Below are positions 16,704-25,072 of a DNA stretch of 64,000 nucleotides, one piece after another. Each line of letters opens with the position of its first letter. Within the stretch, counting starts at the first letter, position 1. The translations under genes and the position numbers were made by a program. This DNA is from Persicitalea sp963716085. GTDB taxonomy: Bacteria > Bacteroidota > Bacteroidia > Cytophagales > Spirosomataceae. A model generated the notes under the pieces. The model did no database searches and had not been told where the DNA came from. It saw only the letters and a list, made by a program, of their open reading frames with translations. The stretch lies in contig OY970288.1 in the NCBI GenBank assembly GCA_963716085.1, forward strand, positions 2,666,001 through 2,730,000. The letters run 5' to 3'.

Positions 16704-19343
16704 ATGGAAGAAAATACCGACAACCTCGACAATATCCCCAAAGAAGACGGCGAACTCCTGGACAAGACCCCAATCTCGGGTTTATACGAAAACTGGTTTC
16801 TCGAATACGCCTCCTACGTAATCCTTGAGCGGGCCGTTCCCGCTACCGAAGATGGTTTGAAACCCGTGCAGCGGCGCATCATGCACGCGCTCAACGAGAT
16901 GGACGACGGCCGCTTCAACAAAGTGGCCAACGTCATAGGCTCCACGATGCAGTATCACCCGCACGGCGACGCCTCCATCAACGACGCCATCGTCAACCTC
17001 GGCCAGAAAGAACTGCTTTTCGACACGCAGGGCAACTGGGGCGATGTCCGTACGGGCGATAGTGCCGCCGCACCGCGTTATATCGAGGTGCGGCTTTCGA
17101 AATTCGCAAAAGAGGTCGTTTTTAACGGGGACACTACCGACTGGCAATTGTCTTACGATGGCCGCAAGCGGGAGCCCATCACGCTGCCCGTGAAGTTTCC
17201 GCTGCTGCTGGCGCAAGGCGTTGAAGGTATCGCGGTGGGCCTTTCGACTAAGATCATGCCGCACAATTTCTGCGAGCTGATCGAGGGTTCGATCAATATC
17301 CTTCGGGATAAAAAGGTCGAGTTATTTCCCGATTTCCAAACGGGCGGCTACGTGGACGTCTCGAACTACAACGATGGCGAGCGGGGCGGCAAAATCAGAG
17401 TACGCGCCAAGATCGAGGAAGAGGACAAGAAAATGCTGGTGGTGAAAGAGATCCCCTACGGCACGACCACGACCTCCATCATCGACTCTATAATCAAGGC
17501 CAACGACAGCGGCAAAATCAAGATCAAGAAGGTGGTGGATAATACCGCCGCCCTGGTTGAGATTCAGGTTCATCTGGCACCGGGCGTTTCGCCGGACATC
17601 ACCATGGACGCCCTCTACGCTTTCACCGATTGTGAAGTGTCGATCTCGCCGAACGCCTGTGTGATTGTGGCAGACAAGCCACATTTTATCGGAGTAGGTG
17701 AAATCCTGCGCTACAACACTGACAAGACGGTGGATTTGTTGCGGCAGGAACTGGAAATCAAAAAAGCCAACCTGCTGGAAAAAATCCTGTACGGCTCGCT
17801 GGAAAAATTATTTATAGAAAACCGCATATACCGGGATATCGAGGAAGCTGAGACTTTTGAGGAGGTCATCAAGCGAATCGATAAAGGATTGCAACCATTC
17901 AAGGATCAGTTTTACCGGGAAATCACTAAGGACGACATCGTCAACTTAACAGAAATACGCATCAAGCGCATTTCAAAATATGACGGTTTCAAGGCCGATG
18001 AACTAATGCGCCGCTGGCAGGACGAACTGGCGGAAACGGATGACAACCTTGCTAACCTTACCCGGTTCGCCATTGACTATTTTAAGGATTTGCTAAAAAG
18101 ATTTGGCAAGGGCCGGGAGCGCAAAACCACCATCCGATCTTTCATGCAGATTTCGGCCAGCGTGGTGGCGGCAAACAATCAAAAGTTGTACGTCAACCGC
18201 GCCGATGGTTTCATTGGCTACGGCCTCAAAAAGGACGAGTATGTGATGGACTGCTCCGACATAGACGACATCATCGTTTTCCGTAAAGACGGCGTTTGCA
18301 CCGTAACCAAGATTCAGGACAAAGTCTTTGTGGGAAAGGATATTATCTACGTCTCGGTCTTCGTCAAAGGCGACGAGCGGAAGGTGTATAACATGGTATA
18401 CCTGGACGGTAAGTCCGGGGTCTCCTACATCAAGCGCTTTCAGGTGACGGCCGTCACGCGCGACCGCGAGTACGACCTGACGCAGGGAACGCCCCGCTCC
18501 AAGGTGACTTATTTCACCGCCAACGACAACGGTGAAGCCGAGATCATCACGATCAACCTGACGGCGCAATGCAAGGCTAAAGTCAAGCAGTTTGATTTCA
18601 ACTATGCGGATTTGTTGATCAAAAATCGCAACGCAAATGGCAACATCCTGACCAAATACCCGGTCAGAAAAATCACCCTTAAACAAGCGGGTGGCTCCAC
18701 ACTGGGTGGCGTCGATATATGGTATGATCCAAATATTGGCCGCCTCAACCGCGACGAGCGCGGCCTGTTCCTGGGAAATTTTGATTCTGACGATTCTGTG
18801 CTGGTTATCTATAAAGAAGGTTCCTACGAATTGACCAACTTCGATCTCACCAACCACTACGAGCCTCGCGAGGTTCTGCTTGTGGCTCAATTTGACCCTT
18901 CTCGTATAGTAACAGCCGTGTACTATGATGCCGGAAGCAAGACACACTTCATCAAGCGTTTCCAGATCGAGACAAGCACAATCGACAAGAAATTCGGTTT
19001 CATCAGCGATGCTAAGGGCAGTAAGCTTTTACTCACAACCCTGGCAAATCACCCCAGGCTTGAAATATCGACCCAGGAATCAGCAAGAAAACCCGTCGAA
19101 ACCGAAGAAATTCTTGTGGAGGAAGCCGTCGACGTGCGAGGTTGGAAAGCTATAGGAAATAAATTGACTGGTGATAGAATTAAAGATATTCACTGGCTCG
19201 ATCCACTACCGGAAGATGACGAAATTGAAGACTTGGACTCGGATGACGGATCAGCGAACAATGACGAAAAGACCAGCATCCCAAACATTCGCCAGATCGG
19301 TGCGTCTGCCAACGGGAAGAGTCAACTGGGTATGTTCGAGTAA
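16704..19343 (+). CDS. parC: DNA topoisomerase IV subunit A (ParC/GyrA family)
   Basis: This 879-residue subunit cuts and rejoins DNA. The breakage-reunion domain spans roughly 25-470, with the quinolone-pocket region PVQRRIMHALNEM and YHPHGDASINDAIV, and the active-site tyrosine Tyr126 in AAAPRYIEVR. A coiled-coil/tower region follows, then a C-terminal beta-pinwheel of about 300 residues. The GyrA box (QRRGGKG) is absent from the C-terminal part, supporting topoisomerase IV rather than gyrase. The acidic C-terminal tail is normal for the group. Its partner subunit is not adjacent but 31 kb away (50678-52546). Confidence 0.93.
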   Translation: MEENTDNLDNIPKEDGELLDKTPISGLYENWFLEYASYVILERAVPATEDGLKPVQRRIMHALNEMDDGRFNKVANVIGSTMQYHPHGDASINDAIVNLGQKELLFDTQGNWGDVRTGDSAAAPRYIEVRLSKFAKEVVFNGDTTDWQLSYDGRKREPITLPVKFPLLLAQGVEGIAVGLSTKIMPHNFCELIEGSINILRDKKVELFPDFQTGGYVDVSNYNDGERGGKIRVRAKIEEEDKKMLVVKEIPYGTTTTSIIDSIIKANDSGKIKIKKVVDNTAALVEIQVHLAPGVSPDITMDALYAFTDCEVSISPNACVIVADKPHFIGVGEILRYNTDKTVDLLRQELEIKKANLLEKILYGSLEKLFIENRIYRDIEEAETFEEVIKRIDKGLQPFKDQFYREITKDDIVNLTEIRIKRISKYDGFKADELMRRWQDELAETDDNLANLTRFAIDYFKDLLKRFGKGRERKTTIRSFMQISASVVAANNQKLYVNRADGFIGYGLKKDEYVMDCSDIDDIIVFRKDGVCTVTKIQDKVFVGKDIIYVSVFVKGDERKVYNMVYLDGKSGVSYIKRFQVTAVTRDREYDLTQGTPRSKVTYFTANDNGEAEIITINLTAQCKAKVKQFDFNYADLLIKNRNANGNILTKYPVRKITLKQAGGSTLGGVDIWYDPNIGRLNRDERGLFLGNFDSDDSVLVIYKEGSYELTNFDLTNHYEPREVLLVAQFDPSRIVTAVYYDAGSKTHFIKRFQIETSTIDKKFGFISDAKGSKLLLTTLANHPRLEISTQESARKPVETEEILVEEAVDVRGWKAIGNKLTGDRIKDIHWLDPLPEDDEIEDLDSDDGSANNDEKTSIPNIRQIGASANGKSQLGMFE

Positions 19344-19361
19344 GGCCAACCGTACAGAGTT

Positions 19362-19994
19362 ATGAAGGTTAAACGAACGATCAAGATACTGATCTCCACC
19401 GCATTCGGGGGTATCGTATTCATATTGCTCTGCAATGTGTGGGTCGTCGTCAGCACCCGTTCCAATAGCTATTTTTTAGTGGACAGCCTCCCTTCCAATG
19501 GGGTGGGCCTGGTATTGGGAACCAGCAAGACCATCTCCAACGGCGAAGAAAACCTGTATTTCAAGTACCGCATGGAAGCCGCCGCCAGACTGTTCAACGA
19601 GGGAAAAGTTAAAACACTGATTCTTAGTGGAAATAATGATTCAAAATACTACAATGAGCCTCGCGATATGCAGCGGGCGATGTTGGAATTAGGTATTCCA
19701 AAATCGGCCATTCAACTCGACTACGCCGGCTATCGTACCTTCGATTCGGTAGTACGTTGTAAGGACATTTTCAAACAAGACAAAATCACGATCGTTTCGC
19801 AGGATTTTCACAATGCGCGCGCCTTGTACATCGCGCAGAAAGAAGGGATCGAGGCCATTTCATTCGCGGCTCAGGATGTTCCGGTGGCTTACTCGTATCG
19901 AACGCTTATGCGAGAGTACCTGGCGCGTCCAAAAGCAGTTATAGACGTTCACCTTTATCGGCCGGAGACCGAGACTTTGAATGAAATGCGCTGA
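19362..19994 (+). CDS. SanA/YdcF-like DUF218 membrane-anchored protein
   Basis: This 210-residue protein has one N-terminal membrane anchor (about 9-30) followed by a DUF218 domain: VGLVLGTSKTISNGEENLYF at about 47-66, KTLILSGNNDSKYYNEPRDM, YRTFDSVVRCKDIF and VSQDFHNARALYIA. This matches SanA, linked in enterobacteria to envelope barrier function and vancomycin resistance at high temperature; the biochemical role is not settled. It begins 18 bases after parC and converges with an ABC transporter gene, stop codons 4 bases apart. Confidence 0.82.
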   Translation: MKVKRTIKILISTAFGGIVFILLCNVWVVVSTRSNSYFLVDSLPSNGVGLVLGTSKTISNGEENLYFKYRMEAAARLFNEGKVKTLILSGNNDSKYYNEPRDMQRAMLELGIPKSAIQLDYAGYRTFDSVVRCKDIFKQDKITIVSQDFHNARALYIAQKEGIEAISFAAQDVPVAYSYRTLMREYLARPKAVIDVHLYRPETETLNEMR

Positions 19995-19998
19995 TTGT

Positions 19999-20967
19999 TC
20001 AAATTTTTCTAATATGCTTCTTCGCACAGGTTAGGAAGACCTCCTCGCCAATTTCCCGATCCCGTTTGCTACGGTAAAAAACCAGCGATATCCCCTCTTT
20101 GGTTTGGCCATAGTACTCGTAGTGGGTACCCTTGAAGTTGATTTTCGTGACCTTCCCGCGCCACCGGGCATTAATTTCAGCGCTTACGACCCTGATGAAA
20201 TTGGGCCGAATCATAAACCACTCGTTCATGCCATCCAAAGGAATGAAGTTAGCTTTCCCAGTCAATTCAGCCACGTATTTATTTTTCGGGTTCTGGTATA
20301 CTTTCTCCGGTACCCCCTCCTGAATAACCCTCCCTTCCCGCAAAATCACGATCCGGTCGGCCCAGGCCATTGCCTCGGCGGCGTCGTGCGTAACGAACAG
20401 GCAGGTCAATTGATGTGATTTCTTCAAATCCTCGATCGCATCGGCGAGTGTTTGTTTATTTTTATGATCCAGATGGGCGAAGGGTTCGTCCAAAAGCAGC
20501 AGTTCGGGCACTTCGGCCAGGGCCCGCGCCAGGGCGGTGCGCTGCTTTTCGCCACCGGACAGCAATTTGGCTTTGCGGTCCTGCACCTCAGTCAGTCGCG
20601 TGAGGGCGAGCAACTCTTCCACTTTTGCTTGCCGATACTCGGGTTCGTAGAAGCGCAGGGCGTATGCGATGTTTTCCCGCACGGTTTGGTTGGGAAAAAG
20701 TTCGTACTCCTGGTGAACCAGTTTGATTCCCTCGTATCCTTTAAGGAGCTGCGTTTTGACCCGGGGGAGTTTTTTTTTATTCAAAAACACTTCCCCTTCG
20801 TCGGCATCGATAAACCGGCCGACGACATTGAGCAAGGTGCTTTTGCCCGAGCCGCTTTCACCGATGATGCCTACCCACTCGCCTGATTTTATTTTCAGCT
20901 CAATGGAAGAAAGGACGCTTTTTCCGTCAAATTTTTTTCCAATTGATTGGATTAGTAGCAAAGGCAT
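19999..20967 (-). CDS. ABC transporter ATP-binding protein (PotA/FbpC-like)
   Basis: The start at 20967 (MPLLLIQSIGKKF) gives 322 residues; the open frame upstream of it runs back through a terminator and a tRNA gene, so it cannot be coding. Motifs are Walker A GESGSGKST, signature LSGGEKQRTALARAL, Walker B LLLLDEPFAHLDH and switch VTHDAAEAM. A C-terminal extension of about 80 residues (WFMIRPNFIRV...) looks like a TOBE domain, as in importers for polyamine, iron(III) or molybdate/sulfate. No permease or binding-protein gene is nearby, so the transported substrate is unknown and the subunit is an orphan in this window. Confidence 0.88.
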   Translation of the reverse strand: MPLLLIQSIGKKFDGKSVLSSIELKIKSGEWVGIIGESGSGKSTLLNVVGRFIDADEGEVFLNKKKLPRVKTQLLKGYEGIKLVHQEYELFPNQTVRENIAYALRFYEPEYRQAKVEELLALTRLTEVQDRKAKLLSGGEKQRTALARALAEVPELLLLDEPFAHLDHKNKQTLADAIEDLKKSHQLTCLFVTHDAAEAMAWADRIVILREGRVIQEGVPEKVYQNPKNKYVAELTGKANFIPLDGMNEWFMIRPNFIRVVSAEINARWRGKVTKINFKGTHYEYYGQTKEGISLVFYRSKRDREIGEEVFLTCAKKHIRKI

Positions 20968-20991
20968 GCAATGAATGATAGTTGATTCAAT

Positions 20992-21022
20992 AAAAAAATC
21001 CCCGAGCATTTCGCTCGGGGAT
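20992..21022 (-). terminator. Rho-independent terminator of tRNA-Leu
   Basis: On the minus strand a 10-base stem (ATCCCCGAGC with GCTCGGGGAT) with a 5-base loop is followed by a run of T. It lies directly 3' of the tRNA gene. Confidence 0.92.
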
Positions 21023-21031
21023 TCGTCCCGG

Positions 21032-21115
21032 TACCCGGAGCCGGAGTCGAACCGGCACGGGTGTAACCCCATTGGTGTTTGAGACCAACGCGTCTACCAA
21101 TTCCGCCATCCGGGC
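21032..21115 (-). tRNA. tRNA-Leu, anticodon CAA
   Basis: On the minus strand the 84-base sequence folds as a class II tRNA. The acceptor arms are GCCCGGA and TCCGGGT, the D-loop region is TGGCGGAATTGGTAGACGCG, and the anticodon stem TTGGT/ACCAA encloses loop CTCAAAC (anticodon CAA, reads UUG). A long variable arm follows, then T-loop GGTTCGACTCC. The terminal CCA is not encoded (ACCG follows). It stands alone, with its own promoter-like sequence and terminator. No integrase or duplicated 3' end indicates use as an attachment site. Confidence 0.97.
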
Positions 21116-21138
21116 CAATTGCTTGCGCTTTGGGAGGG

Positions 21139-21168
21139 CAAAAATAGGCAGAAACCCACGTTTCCCAA
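21139..21168 (-). promoter_or_regulatory. Bacteroidota-type promoter of tRNA-Leu
   Basis: Read on the minus strand, TTG (21166-21168) is followed after 19 bases by TATTTTTG (21139-21146), an exact match to the TAnnTTTG -7 box. The predicted start of transcription lies about 15 to 20 bases before the mature tRNA 5' end. Confidence 0.65.
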
Positions 21169-21191
21169 GCAACGCGAGGAAAAATATTCGA

Positions 21192-22436
21192 TTATTCGTA
21201 GCGCAGCGCCTCGATGGGGTCTAACCGCGAGGCTTTTATTGCGGGATAAATTCCTGAAATAACGCCCACGATGATGCACACCACAATGCCCATAATCATC
21301 CAAAACCACGGTACGATGAACTCGCTATCTGTACTAATGGAGTTAGAAATAATATTGCCAATCGCAATACCCAGAACCAACCCGGCCAGGCCGCCTAAAA
21401 TACAAATTACGATAGCCTCCATCAGGAACTGAAAACGGATTACCTTCGGTGTGGCACCCAGAGATTTACGAATGCCGATCTCACGGGTACGTTCGGTGAC
21501 GGACACCATCATGATATTCATCAGGGCAATAGAAGCCCCAAGCAAAGTGATAATACCGATACCGAAGCCACCTATTCTTAGGTAGCCCGTTATGTCTTCG
21601 AAGTTCTTGGCCATTGCATCGGCCCGCTCAATCTCGAACGAGTCGGGTTTGCCCAGCTCATCCCCCCGAATACGACGCATGAGCCCTCTGGCTTCCTCGA
21701 TGATATAATCACTGTCCTCCACATCAGGAGCTGAGGCGGTGATTTGAAAAGTCAGGGCGCGGTTTGCGGCCAGGGCCCGGCCCGTTTCCAAGGGCACAAG
21801 GATAATTCGATCGGATCCGGTTCCTCCTCCCAAAGAGCCTTTCTTTTCCAAAACGCCAATAATTTTGAACTGACCACCCATGAAACTAATAATTTTATTA
21901 ATAGGATCTTCCCTGGGAAACAAAGTTCTGACAATTTCTTGCCCCACAACGGCCACATTCAGGGAGTTTTCCAAGTCACTTTTCGAGAAGTTTCGCCCTC
22001 TGTCGATTTTATAGCCCTTGATTGCCAAAAAATCCTCGTCAGCTCCCGTAATGTTGACGTTGGGATTGGTCTTCTCCGACAAATATTTCACTTGGATGGC
22101 TCCACCGATCCCGGAGGAGAGGGACACCATGCCGCCGAACTCGTTTTTAAATTTATCGGAGAACATAGTGGCTTCTCGATAATCAATGTCTTCGTACTGC
22201 TTTCTTTTTCGACCGCCTGATCGTCGATTGTCGCTGGAATAATTGCTGACGTCGAATGTATTAGCTCCCAGATCGGCAAAGCTGCTGTCAACCGAACTTT
22301 GAATACCGTCGATGGCCGTGAGGATCCCAACCAGGGATGTTATTCCGATAGCGATGATGAGCGCCGTAAGCACTGTTCTCAGCATATTGGATTGGATGGA
22401 ACGAAGTCCTTCCAGGAAGTTTTCTACTATATTCAT
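21192..22436 (-). CDS. MacB/LolE-type ABC transporter permease (FtsX-like)
   Basis: This 414-residue protein has one N-terminal membrane segment (LRTVLTALIIAIGITSLVGI), a periplasmic MacB core domain of about 200 residues, and three C-terminal segments starting near 285 (IGGFGIGIITLLGASIALMN). It carries the family motif VTERTREIGIRKSLGATP at the cytoplasmic coupling site. Such permeases work with a LolD/MacB-type ATPase in lipoprotein sorting, efflux or cell-envelope signalling; none is encoded next to it, and the ATPase at 19999-20967 is of a different class. The gene is preceded by a divergent promoter region shared with the 22523 gene. Confidence 0.9.
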   Translation of the reverse strand: MNIVENFLEGLRSIQSNMLRTVLTALIIAIGITSLVGILTAIDGIQSSVDSSFADLGANTFDVSNYSSDNRRSGGRKRKQYEDIDYREATMFSDKFKNEFGGMVSLSSGIGGAIQVKYLSEKTNPNVNITGADEDFLAIKGYKIDRGRNFSKSDLENSLNVAVVGQEIVRTLFPREDPINKIISFMGGQFKIIGVLEKKGSLGGGTGSDRIILVPLETGRALAANRALTFQITASAPDVEDSDYIIEEARGLMRRIRGDELGKPDSFEIERADAMAKNFEDITGYLRIGGFGIGIITLLGASIALMNIMMVSVTERTREIGIRKSLGATPKVIRFQFLMEAIVICILGGLAGLVLGIAIGNIISNSISTDSEFIVPWFWMIMGIVVCIIVGVISGIYPAIKASRLDPIEALRYE

Positions 22437-22522
22437 TTGCCACGGGCTATATTTTGCACAATTATTGCACTATATTCGTTATGAAGAATAGTTTTAAATT
22501 CAGAAAGGTAAATCTGCACAGG

Positions 22523-23806
22523 ATGCGTCATACAATCAAGCCGGTGATACGGCTGTTAGTTCCGCTTATCATTTTTTTAGCCTTATCCAGCCACGCGACG
22601 GCCAATCGGCTGCTGATCCCGATGGATGACTCTCAGAAAAATCACCTGAAAGCTTACGGAGTGGCCTTCTGGGTGTTGAAAGCCTACAACACTGAACTTG
22701 ATTGGCTACTCAACTATCGGGGTGGAAGTTTCATGGTGACGTTCACGCAAAAATTTGCCACCGAAATGACGATCCGGGGCGTGAGTTTCGAGGTGATTTC
22801 CGAGGGAGATGCGGCCCAAATTTTGAATGAAATCGCTTCCCCCGATGCCAACATGGACGCAGTAAAACTGCAAAAACCGCCCAAAATCGCGGTCTATTCT
22901 CCTAAGTCGAAACAGCCTTGGGACGATGCCGTTACCATGGTGCTGACCTATGCCGAGATCCCCTACGACGTAGTGTTTGACGAGGAGGTATTGAACGGCA
23001 AGCTACCCGAGTACGACTGGTTGCACCTGCACCATGAGGATTTTACGGGTCAATACGGCAAGTTTTATTCCTTTAAAGACTACCCATGGTACCGCGAGCA
23101 AAAGCGGGAAGCGGAGCAAATCGCGGATAAGTTTAGCTTTTCGAAAGTTTCTTCCATGAAACTAGCCGTAGTCTCGAAAATACAAGAGTTCGTATCGGGT
23201 GGTGGCTTTATGTTTGCCATGTGCAACGCCACCGACACTTACGATTTGGCAATCGCCGCCGCAGGGGTGGATATCGTGGAGTCGCCATACGATGGTGATC
23301 CGGCTGACCCTCAGGCCAATGCAAAACTCAAATATGAAGATACTTTCGCCTTTAAGGATTTCAAGGTTTATACCGATCCCTACATGATCGAGTTTTCAAC
23401 CATCGACAACCAACCCCAAGAGCGCGGCATGAACGAGGACAACGACTACTTTACGCTTTTCCAGTTCTCGGCCAAGTGGGATCCCATACCCACCATGTTG
23501 ACGCAAAATCATAAAACACTGATCAAGGGGTTTTTGGGCCAAACTACTGCGTATAAGAACCAGTACATCAAACCTGAGGTCGTCATTATGGCCGAAACGA
23601 AGCAAGCCCACGAGGCTCGCTACATTCATGGCACCTACGGGAAAGGATTTTTCACTTTTTACGGTGGCCATGATCCCGAAGACTACCAGCATCGCATAGG
23701 TGAAGAACCCACTGATCTCAACTTACATCCCAACTCAGCGGGATATAGGCTGATTTTGAACAATATTTTGTTTCCGGCTGCCAAGAAGAAAAAGCTTAAA
23801 ACGTAG
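22523..23806 (+). CDS. Secreted protein of unknown function (Bacteroidota family sometimes labelled asparagine synthetase B)
   Basis: I favour the ATG at 22523 because the product then starts with a clean signal peptide (MRHTIKPVIRLLVPLIIFLA, cleavage near SHATA-NR); an ATG at 22481 is an alternative. The mature part begins NRLLIPMDDSQKNHLKAYGV. The middle contains PKIAVYSPKSKQPWDDAVTM, WLHLHHEDFTGQYGKF and FVSGGGFMFAMCNATDTYDL, which resemble a glutamine-amidotransferase-like fold; the end has YGKGFFTFYGGHDPED. I recall homologues named asparagine synthetase B, but I see neither an N-terminal catalytic cysteine nor an ATP-pyrophosphatase motif, so that name looks wrong. Function unknown, probably periplasmic. 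Confidence 0.75.
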   Translation: MRHTIKPVIRLLVPLIIFLALSSHATANRLLIPMDDSQKNHLKAYGVAFWVLKAYNTELDWLLNYRGGSFMVTFTQKFATEMTIRGVSFEVISEGDAAQILNEIASPDANMDAVKLQKPPKIAVYSPKSKQPWDDAVTMVLTYAEIPYDVVFDEEVLNGKLPEYDWLHLHHEDFTGQYGKFYSFKDYPWYREQKREAEQIADKFSFSKVSSMKLAVVSKIQEFVSGGGFMFAMCNATDTYDLAIAAAGVDIVESPYDGDPADPQANAKLKYEDTFAFKDFKVYTDPYMIEFSTIDNQPQERGMNEDNDYFTLFQFSAKWDPIPTMLTQNHKTLIKGFLGQTTAYKNQYIKPEVVIMAETKQAHEARYIHGTYGKGFFTFYGGHDPEDYQHRIGEEPTDLNLHPNSAGYRLILNNILFPAAKKKKLKT

Positions 23807-23877
23807 AAGGGTGTAATGTAATCGTTTGATCGAATTTATTACGGACTAACGTAACGACTCATACAATTCAACATCCT

Positions 23878-24909
23878 TCACAACCGATACCACTCCCCAG
23901 CCAGGCTCTTCGCCTCGACCTTACTTTCAATGTAATCAGGCAGTTGGGGGAAGAAATCCACGCCCGTCAGACGTTCCACCTGGTCAATGGGCACTACGAA
24001 TTTTTTTAAGGGGGCGTCTGAAGGCGCGTTGTTCATCAGAAAGGCAATGCCTTTAACGTAGGGTGGGTTAACGTATAGCAATACTTTATAGAATTGTCTT
24101 GGTACAGCTACCTTATTGGTTCGGCCTATCGTTGGCAAACCGGGTTCGAGCACTGGTCCCGTCACCACGTAGATTTTCTTGTATTTGTAGGCCCAGATCC
24201 TAACCATTTTTTCCAATTCAAGCCATATGCCCCGATTGAATTGCGGCTGTTGCGGGCAAATGTTGCTCATGTAGAAAGTTTCTTTCATCACCTGGTAGGA
24301 ATTCTTAAAATCGGCGGCGGGGGCCATGTGGCCGCGGTCGTAGCCGCTGCGGGTGTAGTCCGAGGTAACGGCAGTACCACTCCGTACCGCCGGATCGGGC
24401 ATGAATTGATTGTCGCGTGCTTCGTCGCCATTGATTTGATCTTGCTGTAGTACATAAGCCACCCAGGCGGGTAATTCGTATTTCTCCGCATATTTCAAAG
24501 TGTAGCCCACTCGACGCACCAACTGGTCGTTGGAACCGATGGCGGGAAGAAAAAAGTCGCGCTTATCAGCGATGCGCATTAATTCAGCATTCGACACCTC
24601 CTTTGCTTGACTATTAATTTCCTCTTTGGAATTGGTAGAAGAGTTTTGAGTACGGCTTGAACCAGCCCCTTCACCAGGTGGTTGAGCATCCACGGCCAGG
24701 GTGTCGTAGTCGGTGGGTTCGGGCGATCGGTAAGGGTTGTCGCGGGGGGAAGCATCATCGGTAAAAATAGATTTAATATTTTCCCAAAAGGCCACGACTG
24801 GTTGACTTTTCCCGCGATAATGCAGGAAAAGCCCGATCGTAAAAAATATAACAAGCAGTAAGAGCGTGTTATTGGGCATTCTGAATCCCCGCCGCTTATA
24901 ATTGGTCAT
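23878..24909 (-). CDS. Membrane-anchored DNA/RNA non-specific endonuclease (NUC1 family)
   Basis: From the ATG at 24909 the product has 343 residues; an in-frame ATG at 24927 would lie inside the predicted -7 box, so I reject it. A membrane anchor at 14-30 is followed by a low-complexity linker to about 105 and then the nuclease domain. The DRGH motif is at 191-194 (His194 is the general base), followed by NICPQQPQFNRGIWLELE with the metal-binding asparagine. Enzymes of this beta-beta-alpha-metal family cut DNA and RNA without sequence preference, often for nutrient use outside the cell. The anchor suggests it works in the periplasm or at the surface. Confidence 0.92.
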   Translation of the reverse strand: MTNYKRRGFRMPNNTLLLLVIFFTIGLFLHYRGKSQPVVAFWENIKSIFTDDASPRDNPYRSPEPTDYDTLAVDAQPPGEGAGSSRTQNSSTNSKEEINSQAKEVSNAELMRIADKRDFFLPAIGSNDQLVRRVGYTLKYAEKYELPAWVAYVLQQDQINGDEARDNQFMPDPAVRSGTAVTSDYTRSGYDRGHMAPAADFKNSYQVMKETFYMSNICPQQPQFNRGIWLELEKMVRIWAYKYKKIYVVTGPVLEPGLPTIGRTNKVAVPRQFYKVLLYVNPPYVKGIAFLMNNAPSDAPLKKFVVPIDQVERLTGVDFFPQLPDYIESKVEAKSLAGEWYRL

Positions 24910-24924
24910 AGTGGTGTGTTTTTG

Positions 24925-24932
24925 CAAAGATA
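24925..24932 (-). promoter_or_regulatory. -7 box for the endonuclease gene
   Basis: The minus strand reads TATCTTTG, an exact TAnnTTTG match. I see no good -33 element. It predicts a very short leader before the start at 24909. Confidence 0.45.
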
Positions 24933-25072
24933 TTAAAAGGTACTAAGGGAATTGAATACTTAATCGCACGGTTCTTTATGTTTGACACCCAAGCGATCGG
25001 ACAGAAATTTCACGACCGCGCGGGCGAACATTTAAGGGCTCCCGCCGTCAACAAATCAACAATTCAATAGCC

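Noticed and set aside
18093..18947. Long open frame on the minus strand inside parC (about 284 codons)
   Set aside because: It is antisense to a well-conserved topoisomerase domain and has no recognisable motifs; it reflects codon bias of the real gene.
20968..21072. N-terminal extension of the orphan ABC ATPase
   Set aside because: It would be translated from the tRNA-Leu gene and its terminator; the family starts at MPLLLIQS.
21032..21115. tRNA-Leu as an integration site of a genomic island
   Set aside because: No integrase and no repeated 3' tRNA segment seen nearby; the flanking genes look like core genes.
19999..22436. ABC ATPase and MacB-like permease as one transporter
   Set aside because: The ATPase is of the PotA/FbpC importer class with a TOBE-like tail, while the permease needs a LolD/MacB-class ATPase; a tRNA gene and terminator lie between them.
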